The translations under genes were made by a program, and so were the position numbers. A stretch of DNA of 64,000 bases from Paenibacillus sp. SC116 (GTDB lineage Bacteria > Bacillota > Bacilli > Paenibacillales > Paenibacillaceae), in assembly GCF_024733555.1 (NCBI RefSeq), contig NZ_JANIOF010000001.1:1760856-1824855 (forward strand), in the 5' to 3' direction. This document shows, in pieces, positions 25,112 to 33,614 of the stretch (within the stretch, counting starts at the first letter, position 1; every line of letters begins with the position of its first letter). The notes beneath the pieces are model-generated. The model saw only the letters and a program-made list of their open reading frames with translations. It had not been told where the DNA came from and searched no databases.

Positions 25112-25750
25112 ATGAGCACATTTCAAAAAACAAATGACTTTAACGAAATCACATATGGACGTCGTTCTGTAAAAGAATATGATCCTGAGGTTAAAATCAG
25201 CAAAGAGGAAATGACCGCAATTCTCGAAGGAGCTACGAAAGCTCCATCCTCTGTTAACATGCAGCCTTGGCGCTTTGTCGTTATCGAAAGCAAGGAAGGC
25301 AAAGAGAAACTTGCCCCGTTAGCGAAATTCAATCAGACACAGGTGCTCACATCTTCTGCCGTTATAGCTGTATTCGCGGATATGGAAAATGCGTCGTACA
25401 TGGATGAAATATTCAGTAAATCCATAGAACTTGGTTATTTGCCGAAAGAAATGAAAGACGTGGTAATGAATATGTACAAGCCATACTATGATACGATCTC
25501 TGCGGCGGATCTGCGCGATGTTAACTTTATCGATGGTGGACTTGTATCGATGCAATTGATGCTAGTTGCCCGTGCACACGGATATGATACGAACGCAATT
25601 GGCGGTTATGAAAAAGATAAAATCGCTGAAGCTTTTGAAATGGACAAAGAGCGTTATCAACCGATTATGCTAATCAGCATCGGAAAATCAGCTAAAGAGG
25701 GATACCCTTCCTATCGCTTGCCTGTTGAAACAGTAGCTACTTGGAAATAA
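25112..25750 (+). CDS. Nitroreductase-family flavoprotein
   Basis: 212 residues with the FMN-dependent nitroreductase fold: RRSVKEYDPEVKIS near the start (FMN phosphate-binding Arg and Ser), APSSVNMQPWRFVV, and GGYEKDKIAEAF with ISIGKSAKEGYPSYR at the end. These enzymes reduce nitro compounds, quinones or related substrates with NAD(P)H. It is the second gene after a MarR regulator. Confidence 0.94.
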   Translation: MSTFQKTNDFNEITYGRRSVKEYDPEVKISKEEMTAILEGATKAPSSVNMQPWRFVVIESKEGKEKLAPLAKFNQTQVLTSSAVIAVFADMENASYMDEIFSKSIELGYLPKEMKDVVMNMYKPYYDTISAADLRDVNFIDGGLVSMQLMLVARAHGYDTNAIGGYEKDKIAEAFEMDKERYQPIMLISIGKSAKEGYPSYRLPVETVATWK

Positions 25751-25802
25751 ATTTCCACTGAAAAATGTAGTTAACTACGCTATTAGATGTACTTCATGCT
25801 TC

Positions 25803-25842
25803 GAACCGACTCCAACCTTACGGGCAGGGTCGGTTCTTGTTT
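25803..25842 (+). terminator. Terminator of the MarR-nitroreductase operon
   Basis: GAACCGAC/GTCGGTTC stem followed by TTGTTTT. Confidence 0.85.
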
Positions 25843-25869
25843 TATCCTCGCCATCTAGGTAATCCACAC

Positions 25870-25899
25870 AAAAAACGCAACCTACATAGGCTGCGTTTT
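25870..25899 (-). terminator. Terminator overlapping the serine hydrolase gene end
   Basis: AAAACGCA/TGCGTTTT hairpin with T-run on the minus strand; its 3' side lies within the last codons of the 25882-27357 gene. Confidence 0.75.
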
Positions 25900-27357
25900 G
25901 ACTCTTATTTTGAAAAAGAAATGAATTCGACAAACCATATTCGTTACACTTACCAACGATAATACAGCTAGAAATATAATCATTGATGGCATCGCCATCC
26001 ATAGTCCGAATAGAGGCACAACACGCCCGCCCCCAATAAATGTAGCGATTGGTGACAAGAACAAGAGAAGCAACATCGGCAGCAAACTTACAATCGAAGA
26101 AATAAACAATCCCACAATCGTAATTCGTTTCTTCCTTTGGTTCCTACGGATGAATCCATACACTCCCCAAATGACTGCTGCAATCAACAGCACAATCATA
26201 GCGATCTCCATATTCCTACTGTTTAAAGTAGAGGGTTCAGCCTTTTCGCCCATCATAATTTGAGCTACTCCGTTAACAATAGCAGCGTAGTCAACAAAAG
26301 CATTCAATCCTGTATTAAACATCATCGTAATGCCAAGCTGCTGATCCAAAAAAATGATTTCTTCCGCCTTGTAGGTCCAAAAAATCCCGCCGTGAGAAAT
26401 CGTCTGCCCCCAACGTTCATCCTCACCTGCTATCCATCCCATTCCATAGGGACCACCGCCTTGTCCGGCTGCATGATATTGAGCCATAAGCTCCGAGGCA
26501 AGAATTCTTCCATTGTATTGAGCAAGCATCCATTTCCCCATATCTTCGGCAGTAGAAATCATACCGGCAGGACCATCTACAAACCAATTAGGCTCAGCTC
26601 TGCTGACTGAATGGCCAAATACAAGGTAATGTCCCTTCGGAATCGCATCATTGTCATTGATTTGCTGTGTCGTACTCACGTTGACAGTCTGATTCATCCC
26701 CAATGGTTTGAAAATATGTTCTTCTAAATATGAAGAAAATCGTTGTCCACTTACTTTCTCAACAAGCAAAGCTAAATATTGATAATTCGGATTATGGTAG
26801 CTATAAGCTGCGCCAGGATCATGTGCAAGTTTAACTTTGTTCAACGATGTAATTGTCTCCTGCAGCGTTTCGTATTGCGGGAATTGTGTCATGTCGGGAT
26901 TCACTTTGTCACGAAGGCCACTTGTTTGATGTAGCAGCTGTCGGATCGTAATCTCGTTAACACGCTTGTCCATAGGTGAAAGTTCTGCATCTGAGAAATA
27001 GGTGGTAAATGGCGCATCAAGTTTAATTTGACCCGTCTCCACCAATTGCAGCACAGCTAGTGCCGTAAAGGACTTGCTCAAGGAAGCGATGGGAAGAGGG
27101 GTGCTTCCCGTTATTGCATCCCCCTCGGAATCTGCACCATAGCCTTTTGCATAGAACACACCATCGTTATTGGTGATCGATAAGGCCGCACCCTCGATAT
27201 TATTGATTTTCATCGTTTTAGTAACGTGCTCATCAATTTGTTGGAGGACTTCGTCCTTATTTCGAACTTCTACAGCGAGAACAGAATTAGCAAAGCTAAA
27301 CACCATCAACAGCAAACAACTTAAACACAACAATAGCTTCTTTTGCGAAATAGTCAT
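25882..27357 (-). CDS. Membrane-anchored serine hydrolase, beta-lactamase class C/PBP4* fold
   Basis: 491 residues. N-terminal signal or anchor segment (LLLCLSCLLLMVFSFANSVLA), then a class C beta-lactamase-like domain (about 35-360) with the SxxK motif in PIASLSKSFTALAVL and the Tyr motif in AAYSYHNPNYQYL, and a C-terminal part with about three more membrane helices (from about residue 385). This layout is typical of Bacillus PbpE/EstB-like proteins, which can be D-aminopeptidases, esterases or carboxypeptidases. The substrate is not predictable. The two-component genes at 27405-29179 end just upstream in the same direction and may control it. Confidence 0.9.
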   Translation of the reverse strand: MTISQKKLLLCLSCLLLMVFSFANSVLAVEVRNKDEVLQQIDEHVTKTMKINNIEGAALSITNNDGVFYAKGYGADSEGDAITGSTPLPIASLSKSFTALAVLQLVETGQIKLDAPFTTYFSDAELSPMDKRVNEITIRQLLHQTSGLRDKVNPDMTQFPQYETLQETITSLNKVKLAHDPGAAYSYHNPNYQYLALLVEKVSGQRFSSYLEEHIFKPLGMNQTVNVSTTQQINDNDAIPKGHYLVFGHSVSRAEPNWFVDGPAGMISTAEDMGKWMLAQYNGRILASELMAQYHAAGQGGGPYGMGWIAGEDERWGQTISHGGIFWTYKAEEIIFLDQQLGITMMFNTGLNAFVDYAAIVNGVAQIMMGEKAEPSTLNSRNMEIAMIVLLIAAVIWGVYGFIRRNQRKKRITIVGLFISSIVSLLPMLLLLFLSPIATFIGGGRVVPLFGLWMAMPSMIIFLAVLSLVSVTNMVCRIHFFFKIRVKTQPM

Positions 27358-27404
27358 CGTAGCACTCCTTATATAGGTAATAAGGAGATACTAAGCTATC
27401 ATTT

Positions 27405-28520
27405 TCAACTATTTATCAACTCTGCAAAAAAACGTGCAGTTACTTTTCCACCGCTATGAGGATTGTTGTCGATATACAGACTCCCCTTATGCTTCTCGCA
27501 TAACACCTGACAAATATAAAGTCCCAATCCATGATGCGCATTGGCTTCCCACATCTCTCCCCGATAAAAAGGAAGCTGCGCCTTTTGCAGCCCTTCACCA
27601 GTAAAACCAGCACCGTCATCCATGACTGTTATAGAAAAGTAAGCCTTGCTGAACTCATAATGCACACTTACATGGCCAGCAGCATAACGCACTCCATTAG
27701 CGATCATATTCTCGAACACCTGCATCACTACATGGATATCGACAGCTATTTTACTAGAATCAACATTAAGGAATGAACTAAATGTCTTAACACTGCGTTC
27801 TGCGATTTGTCGGGCACTATTATCCAGTAAAGAGGCCAACTGATCGACTTCTATTTCTTTGCTGTGCACCGGCATATCCTCCAGCTTCTGAATCGAATTC
27901 ATAGCCTCGGTGTAGCTTTCAAGCCGTACAATATGGACATTCATCGTTTGAATCGTATCGAGCAGTTTTTCCTTCGATATTTTGTTTTGAGGTAAATAAG
28001 CGGTCAAAAATTCCGAATATCCTTTTAAAACAGACAGCGGCGTTCTCAGATCGTGAGCAAAAATAGCATTTAGCTGTTTCCGTTCCTCGACCGAGCGCCA
28101 AAGTACTTTATGATTCTCCTCCAACTGGCCTCGCATCTTCTCAAATACATGACATAGTTCTCCCATTTCATCCCTATGATCATAAGAGATACGGAAATCC
28201 AAATCATTTGCGGAGATTTTTTGAGATGCTTTCATTAGTAGCTCTAGAGGATGTTTCATCTTCCATTTATAAAAAAAGATTGCCATCGTAACGATTCCAG
28301 TAGCAACCGTCACAAGCACAATCGCAATAAGTGCGTACAGCACCCAATCATCTCCTGAAGGATAATTTGCAAACTGTCTTCGCCAATTTTCCGCCCATTC
28401 GAATTCCATTACAATGATAGCCGACACGATCATAATCGTAAGACTACATAACAAGATAAAAGATTGCAGTAAAGTTAGCTGGTTCAGCTTCAGTCGCAGC
28501 CAATCGATCATTTTCGCCAT
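27405..28520 (-). CDS. Sensor histidine kinase
   Basis: About 371 residues from ATG 28520, which overlaps the end of the response regulator gene and follows GGAGTAGG. Two transmembrane helices (about 18-38 and 58-84) flank a short external loop of about 20 residues. A HAMP domain follows, then the dimerisation domain with phospho-His156 in AIFAHDLRTPLSVLKGYSEF, and an ATPase domain with the N box (FENMIANGVRY), DDGAGF and GLGLYICQ. The short sensing loop is like that of the intramembrane-sensing kinases. It forms a cognate pair with the regulator at 28508. Confidence 0.95.
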   Translation of the reverse strand: MAKMIDWLRLKLNQLTLLQSFILLCSLTIMIVSAIIVMEFEWAENWRRQFANYPSGDDWVLYALIAIVLVTVATGIVTMAIFFYKWKMKHPLELLMKASQKISANDLDFRISYDHRDEMGELCHVFEKMRGQLEENHKVLWRSVEERKQLNAIFAHDLRTPLSVLKGYSEFLTAYLPQNKISKEKLLDTIQTMNVHIVRLESYTEAMNSIQKLEDMPVHSKEIEVDQLASLLDNSARQIAERSVKTFSSFLNVDSSKIAVDIHVVMQVFENMIANGVRYAAGHVSVHYEFSKAYFSITVMDDGAGFTGEGLQKAQLPFYRGEMWEANAHHGLGLYICQVLCEKHKGSLYIDNNPHSGGKVTARFFAELINS

Positions 28521-29179
28521 TTGTATCCTACTCCCCAGACGGTTTCGATCCAATTTTCGCAGCCATGCTCTTTCCATGTAGCTCGAATTCGCCGGATATG
28601 TTCAGCTATTACCGTGCTGTCGCCTCGATCGTCAAACCCCCATACTTTCTCATACATGCGTTCCTTGTCAAATGTCATGCCAGGATGCGTAGACAACAGC
28701 TCAATAATATCAAACTCTTTTTTCGGAAATGAAAGTCGGATACCATCACAGTACATCACACGTGCTGAATAATCGATCACCAAATTTCCATTGAATTTTA
28801 CCGATGCCTTATGCTGACTACGCATCTCCCTACGTAAATGAGCCTCTACTCTTGCGCCCAATTCATGAATACCGAACGGCTTAACAATATAATCATCTCC
28901 TCCAGCTTGAAACCCTACAATTTTATCCGAATCCTCCACACGAGCAGTTAAAAACAAGATTGGACAGGACACAAAGTGTCGGATATTTCTGCATAGTTCA
29001 AGACCATCCCGTTCAGGCATATTTATATCTAGTAAAATAAGGTCCGGTTGCTCTTCCGTTTTCCGCAGCGCCTCATTACCGTCTTTCGCCGTCATCACGA
29101 AATACCCGTTCATTTCAAAGTAATCCGTGAGCAGCTTCCGAAGATCTGCTTCATCATCTATAATTAATAACTTTTTCAT
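28508..29179 (-). CDS. OmpR-family response regulator
   Basis: 223 residues from ATG 29179 (MKKLLIIDDEADLRKLL); an upstream in-frame TTG at 29194 is part of the ribosome binding region. Receiver domain with acceptor Asp in DLILLDINMPERDGLEL and the KPF Lys, followed by a winged-helix domain ending WIETVWGVGYKWRK. Overlaps its kinase gene by 13 bp. The serine hydrolase downstream of the kinase is the nearest candidate target. Confidence 0.95.
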   Translation of the reverse strand: MKKLLIIDDEADLRKLLTDYFEMNGYFVMTAKDGNEALRKTEEQPDLILLDINMPERDGLELCRNIRHFVSCPILFLTARVEDSDKIVGFQAGGDDYIVKPFGIHELGARVEAHLRREMRSQHKASVKFNGNLVIDYSARVMYCDGIRLSFPKKEFDIIELLSTHPGMTFDKERMYEKVWGFDDRGDSTVIAEHIRRIRATWKEHGCENWIETVWGVGYKWRK

Positions 29180-29349
29180 ATGCCGTCTCCCCAAGTTCGA
29201 CTCGCTGAATCCAATTCAGCATAACAAAAATAGAGCGCACCCCAACATTGGTTCATCCATTCAAACAATAGACCTCCAAAGTTCGTAGGTTGGCTCTATG
29301 AAGATTTGCTTCAGTCATAGCGTTCACTTATCCTGACCTATTTACCCAC

Positions 29350-29868
29350 TCAGTTCGGTATAAGTCGCCCTAAATCGCCTGCCTCAACTTGTTCCAAAAT
29401 CGAAAGTAAAAAAGACTCCGCCAAGCTATTTTTCATAATAATCTTTCTAGCTTCAGCAAAAGTAAACCACTCCGCATGATCAACTTCTTCATTGATCTGC
29501 ATATCGGCGACATTGTGCACCACAGAGACGAAATTTAACATTAGTGTATTCGTGCGTTCGAAATAACGGCTTCGCATGTACTTGTATTCATCCACATGTA
29601 AGCCTACTTCCTCCTTAACCTCTCGAACGAGCGCCTCTTCCGCCGCTTCACCTTGATTCACATAACCAGCTAGCAAGCTGTAATCCTTCCTATTGTTTTG
29701 CTGAAGCAACAATACCTTGCTTCGTTCTTGATTCAGGATAGCTGTGCTAATCGCCGTATTGAAGATCGGAAAACGAAACACCTGACAAGAATCACAATAG
29801 GGGATCAGTCCTTCTCCTTCACATTCCTTGGAACTCAACTTCGTCCCGCAAGCATAACAATATTTCAT
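29350..29868 (-). CDS. Nudix hydrolase with N-terminal zinc ribbon
   Basis: 172 residues from ATG 29868, which follows AGGGTGG. The N-terminus has CYACGTKL and CDSC, a four-Cys zinc ribbon as in NudC-type pyrophosphatases, then the Nudix box GYVNQGEAAEEALVREVKEEVG with all the key Gly, Glu and Arg. NudC-type enzymes hydrolyse NADH or decap NAD-RNA; ADP-ribose hydrolases are the alternative. The protein is shorter than E. coli NudC and lacks its N-terminal domain. Confidence 0.88.
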   Translation of the reverse strand: MKYCYACGTKLSSKECEGEGLIPYCDSCQVFRFPIFNTAISTAILNQERSKVLLLQQNNRKDYSLLAGYVNQGEAAEEALVREVKEEVGLHVDEYKYMRSRYFERTNTLMLNFVSVVHNVADMQINEEVDHAEWFTFAEARKIIMKNSLAESFLLSILEQVEAGDLGRLIPN

Positions 29869-30032
29869 CCCTATTCCACCCTGCATTCTGTAACGTATGA
29901 TGTCACTTTTATTATACAAATCATTCATATCAAAAACGTAAATCGTTTGATTAATCAAATGTAATTAATATTTGATATACTAAAAGAGTCTTAGTTTTTG
30001 GACTCTTTATTCATTTTAAACGGAGGATTATA

Positions 30033-30266
30033 ATGTTTATTACAATAAGTTATATTGCTGTGACCATCTTCATCGCATCTATTTTTATATATCGAATAAA
30101 AAAACAAACTTTTACATCATTTTTAACTGAAGAAATAGGTTTATTAGTTTCTAGTTTACTTCTTAGTCTTGTTGTCGAAGTTTCTATAGTAATTAAGGTT
30201 ATTATAGTTTCATCACTCTTAGCCATTTTTATCTATGGCAGTATAAAAAAAGACACTACATCTTAG
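30033..30266 (+). CDS. Small AT-rich membrane protein
   Basis: 77 residues, start ATG 30033 with GGAGGA eight bases upstream. Two to three hydrophobic segments (2-22, 35-53, 54-72) separated by a short basic patch RIKKQ. No family recognised. The gene is clearly more AT-rich than its neighbours, which may hint at later arrival. Confidence 0.6.
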   Translation: MFITISYIAVTIFIASIFIYRIKKQTFTSFLTEEIGLLVSSLLLSLVVEVSIVIKVIIVSSLLAIFIYGSIKKDTTS

Positions 30267-30384
30267 TTTCCATGCATACCATTTTAACTCCACCCTAATG
30301 ATTGGAATGATATCCCTTTTCCATTAAAAATGAGAGATTGGTTGCTTCGCAATGTCGCCTTCCGAAGCAATCGAGGACTTTTGC

Positions 30385-30990
30385 TCATTTCACATATTTC
30401 AAAGATACAATATGATTGATTCCGATCTTTTCAGCTCTCTTCTGCGGAATCGGTTTCCGCTTGTATTCTTGGAAGCCTAGCTTGTGATACAGCTTTATGG
30501 CAGGAATATTCGTATCTGCCACCTCTTCAATGAGAAATTGTTCATACGGGGCATGCTCAACAATATGACGGATAATCGCCATCGCTACCCCCTGCCCTCG
30601 AAATTCAGCATCCGTCCCGACAAATTCAATGGAGCCATGAGTGGAAGAAGGAGCACCCTTTGTAGCTTTCGTCGCTTCAAATTCTTTTTTCAACACAAGT
30701 CCAGCAATCGTTCCCTTAATAAGTCCTAAATGCTTTCGCAGTTCTTTAGGATTAAGCTTTACAGAAGAAACAGTTCCATCCGTGCATGCAGTCATGCCAA
30801 CAACTTTGCGATCCTCAGTTACAGCTACATAAAAATGATGCAACAAGAACATGTGTTCAAAAGCTCTCGCAATGGCTTGTTTGTCATTTGAAAAATAGCC
30901 AAGCCACTGCGAGAATCCCTCCGCAAAAATACGAGACATCTGCTCCCTTGGGTCAAATTCTAATTGTTCCGCCCTAATCACAGTAAACAT
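30385..30990 (-). CDS. GNAT-family N-acetyltransferase
   Basis: 201 residues. The acetyl-CoA site is visible as VGTDAEFRGQGVAMAIIRHIVEHA, followed by NIPAIKLYHKLGFQEYKRKP, typical GNAT motifs A and B. It starts two bases after the TetR stop, with the ribosome binding site AAGGAG in the TetR gene end, so both are translated together. The substrate is unknown. Confidence 0.9.
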   Translation of the reverse strand: MFTVIRAEQLEFDPREQMSRIFAEGFSQWLGYFSNDKQAIARAFEHMFLLHHFYVAVTEDRKVVGMTACTDGTVSSVKLNPKELRKHLGLIKGTIAGLVLKKEFEATKATKGAPSSTHGSIEFVGTDAEFRGQGVAMAIIRHIVEHAPYEQFLIEEVADTNIPAIKLYHKLGFQEYKRKPIPQKRAEKIGINHIVSLKYVK

Positions 30991-30992
30991 AT

Positions 30993-31601
30993 TTATTCTC
31001 CTTCCTTATACAGAAATGAAGTGAGCGTTGCTGGAGACGGCATCATGAAGTTGTTTTTTAACATCATTTTCATAGCAGCTAGCCCATGAATCGACGAGTA
31101 GAATAATAAGACCATTTCATGCGGGTCCCCCGAACGAAATTTACCAAGTTCCTGACCTTTTTTAATAAGCATGGCTGTTGCACGAAACAAGTGGTCACTA
31201 ACCCGGGAAACCTCGTCATGGTTTACAGTTGCTCCCCCGCCCGCCAAAAACGACTGCTGCATAAGGATCAGTAAATTGGCAAACTGTTCACCGGTCATCA
31301 TATCGTTGTATATTTCATGCACAAACTGTTCTAAAGCTTGTTGCGGTGCTACATCTGACTGGAAATATTCAATTTTGTGTCTCATGCCCGCAAGCGCGAA
31401 ATCTACCAACTCGTTAAACAATTTATCCTTCGACTTGTAGTGCCGATATAACAGTCCGATGCTAATACCAGCTGTATCCGCGATATCCTGCACATTCGTA
31501 GAGCCAAATCCTTTTTGTACGAACAGCTGCATGGCAGCCTCTTGTATTTTCTCTTTTGTGGCATTTCGCATTTGTTCATACTGTTCCTTCGTTCGTGGCA
31601 T
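30993..31601 (-). CDS. TetR-family regulator
   Basis: 202 residues. HTH: GFGSTNVQDIADTAGISIGLLYRHYKSKDKLFNELV; the C-terminal part is helical with few landmarks. It is the first gene of a unit with a GNAT acetyltransferase. A palindrome TGAGT-TTTT-ACTCA lies 20 bp upstream of ATG 31601. Confidence 0.93.
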   Translation of the reverse strand: MPRTKEQYEQMRNATKEKIQEAAMQLFVQKGFGSTNVQDIADTAGISIGLLYRHYKSKDKLFNELVDFALAGMRHKIEYFQSDVAPQQALEQFVHEIYNDMMTGEQFANLLILMQQSFLAGGGATVNHDEVSRVSDHLFRATAMLIKKGQELGKFRSGDPHEMVLLFYSSIHGLAAMKMMLKNNFMMPSPATLTSFLYKEGE

Positions 31602-31621
31602 TGTACAACCTCTTTTTTGAG

Positions 31622-31635
31622 TGAGTTTTTACTCA
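31622..31635 (-). promoter_or_regulatory. Palindrome TGAGTTTTTACTCA, probable TetR operator
   Basis: Perfect inverted repeat TGAGT/ACTCA directly upstream of the TetR-GNAT unit. This form of site is well known for FadR/YsiA-like TetR proteins, but assignment here is inference. Confidence 0.6.
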
Positions 31636-31779
31636 TTATAAAAAAGTATGCTGTAAAGATCAATCTTCATGTTCAAATTACTGAAAAAATAATTTCTTAT
31701 AAATGCCCAGATGGTACGATCTGTAAACGTTTGATATTATGTTTTTTGTTCGCAATTCTAAATAAAGGGGGAATAAACG

Positions 31780-32151
31780 ATGAATAAACCTATGTTCAAA
31801 AGATGGTCGATCTCGCTAGCACTTGTTTTGGCGGTTGGTATGTTCGGCACCACAGCAGGAACAAGCATAGCAAAACCTATTTCCGCTTCCGAACAAATTG
31901 ATGTACAAGCTGTAGCTAAGTCCAAGTCTGGGAAAAAATCAAAATCCAAACCTAAAGCAGGATCCTCAAGTAAATCAAAACAAAAGCCTAAGTCCAAATC
32001 AAAAAAAGTGAAGCCAAAACAAGAGCAAGAAACCGTATTTTATAAAAACTGTACAGCTGCTCGCAATGCTGGTGCTGCCCCACTGTACGAAGGTGAGCCA
32101 GGCTATCGTGTGAAACTTGACAGAGATAAAGATGGAGTAGCTTGTGAATAA
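31780..32151 (+). CDS. Secreted Excalibur calcium-binding domain protein
   Basis: 123 residues. Signal peptide at the N-terminus, then a Lys/Ser-rich low-complexity linker (about 45-85: repeated KSKSGKKSKSKPKAG-like units), then a C-terminal Excalibur domain: FYKNCTAARNAGAAPLYEGEPGY and LDRDKDGVACE. The DxDxDG loop resembles a calcium-binding EF-hand and the two Cys form the usual disulfide. The highly basic linker probably holds the protein to the anionic cell wall. ATG 31780 follows AAAGGGGGA. Confidence 0.92.
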   Translation: MNKPMFKRWSISLALVLAVGMFGTTAGTSIAKPISASEQIDVQAVAKSKSGKKSKSKPKAGSSSKSKQKPKSKSKKVKPKQEQETVFYKNCTAARNAGAAPLYEGEPGYRVKLDRDKDGVACE

Positions 32152-32159
32152 TTCCTTGC

Positions 32160-32187
32160 AGCCATAGGATCATCCTATGGCTCTTTA
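32160..32187 (+). terminator. Terminator of the Excalibur gene
   Basis: AGCCATAGGAT/ATCCTATGGCT stem with a short T-rich tail, 8 bases after the stop. Confidence 0.82.
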
Positions 32188-32284
32188 TATTTCTAATCAA
32201 TTACGTGCAAGTCTATATATTATTGAGCTGCTGCTCCAACATAACCATTAAAGAGCCACCTTCCCTAGTACTTACGTAACCCCA

Positions 32285-32316
32285 TAAAAAAACACGACCC
32301 GTCGGATCGTGTAAAA
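32285..32316 (-). terminator. Terminator after the RND adaptor gene
   Basis: ACACGA-CCCGTCGGA-TCGTGT hairpin with T-run on the minus strand; same hairpin family as at 12394 and 43225. Confidence 0.78.
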
Positions 32317-32369
32317 TCAATACTTACCGGAACTAAGAGAAAAGAACGAATACAGACAGCGTGGTTTCG

Positions 32370-33548
32370 TTATTGTTGTACTACTTTCACCACTTCTCCA
32401 GCTTTTATATTATGCTGACCAGAAACAACAAGTTGTTCTTCTGTTTTAATCCCGCTTATTACTTCCTGATAAGGTCCCTTCACACGACCTAATTGCACTT
32501 CACGCTTCTCCGCCTTGCTGCCATTTAGCACAAACACAAATGCTGCGCGTCCTTCCCTTACTATACTTAGGGACGGGACTGCTACCACCGTTTCCTCTGC
32601 GGCTGTTGTTAGCTGAAGATGCACCCTTGATAAAGGTTTCAACGAATGGTCTGTGTTGGCTGCTTCAAGCTCCAACGCATACAATCTCGTCGCAGCGTCG
32701 GGTACATCCGACAGATGATCGACCTTAGCTGTACGCGCCGCGCCATTGCCGCTGGAATCACGAAATGTTAACCTCTTTTTGCTCCCAACCAGCTTTACTG
32801 CTGATTCGGTCAGGTGTGCTTTTATTTTGACTGTTCCCGTCATCTGCACGACTCCCAATATGCTCCCCGCTTGAATGTTAGTTCCTTCAGCTAGCTTGAT
32901 GTCCGTCAAAATACCGTTGGCAGGAGATACGATTTGCCCGTCATTCCAAGTCTGCTCAGCTTGTTCAAGTTCAAGCTTGGACGTTTCAACTTCGGCCTCC
33001 TTGATAGATACTGCTTTTTGTCTATCAAGTGCTTCCCGTTTCGTTAAGAATGCTTGAAGCTCCCGCTGATTTTCTTCGATTTCTGTCTCAGAAGCTCCAT
33101 CTCGAATCTGCTGTTTCAGTGCTTCTTCAAGCTTCCTTATGGCATTCGTTAATTGGAGTCGACTATCGTCTACACTTTCTTTCGTTGTAGATAGCGACAG
33201 CTCGGCGCTCTTAAGAGCTAACTTCGCCTTTTCCTTCATAATCAAAGCATTGCGACTTTCTAGCTTGGCGATGACTTCACCAGTCTGAACCATCTCACCA
33301 CTCTTCTTTAACAGCTTTACGAGAGCTCCACCTGATTCGACCCTAACTTCAACTTGAGTAGAGGCGTGAACCTCCGCAATTTGCTCCCTCGGATCGCCCA
33401 TGCTATGCTTGCCGACAGCCTCAACCTTAACCTGCTGCGGCCCATTCTCTTTAACTGGCGCAGAAGCCGGAGCAGGTGCCGATGATGCTGAGCAACCTGC
33501 GATATACGCTGTGCAAAGCAAGATTAGTAAACCTTTCATCATCTTCAT
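32370..33548 (-). CDS. RND efflux adaptor, HlyD-like lipoprotein
   Basis: 392 residues. Lipoprotein signal MKMMKGLLILLCTAYIAGC with lipobox IAGC, so it should be anchored to the outer face of the membrane. It then has a biotinyl-lipoyl-like half (VEVRVESGGALVKLLKKSGEMVQTGEVIAKLESRNAL), a long coiled-coil hairpin (about 100-205), the second lipoyl half (DGQIVSPANGILTDIKLAEG) and beta-barrel domains. In a Gram-positive cell it would assist the RND permease encoded 66 bp upstream. Here the adaptor follows the permease, whereas the adaptor-first order is more common. Confidence 0.92.
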   Translation of the reverse strand: MKMMKGLLILLCTAYIAGCSASSAPAPASAPVKENGPQQVKVEAVGKHSMGDPREQIAEVHASTQVEVRVESGGALVKLLKKSGEMVQTGEVIAKLESRNALIMKEKAKLALKSAELSLSTTKESVDDSRLQLTNAIRKLEEALKQQIRDGASETEIEENQRELQAFLTKREALDRQKAVSIKEAEVETSKLELEQAEQTWNDGQIVSPANGILTDIKLAEGTNIQAGSILGVVQMTGTVKIKAHLTESAVKLVGSKKRLTFRDSSGNGAARTAKVDHLSDVPDAATRLYALELEAANTDHSLKPLSRVHLQLTTAAEETVVAVPSLSIVREGRAAFVFVLNGSKAEKREVQLGRVKGPYQEVISGIKTEEQLVVSGQHNIKAGEVVKVVQQ

Positions 33549-33614
33549 CTATATTTTCTCCCTTCTTTACATACGTGTTCACAAGCAGATTTTTTGAATA
33601 ACCTCTACAAATGA

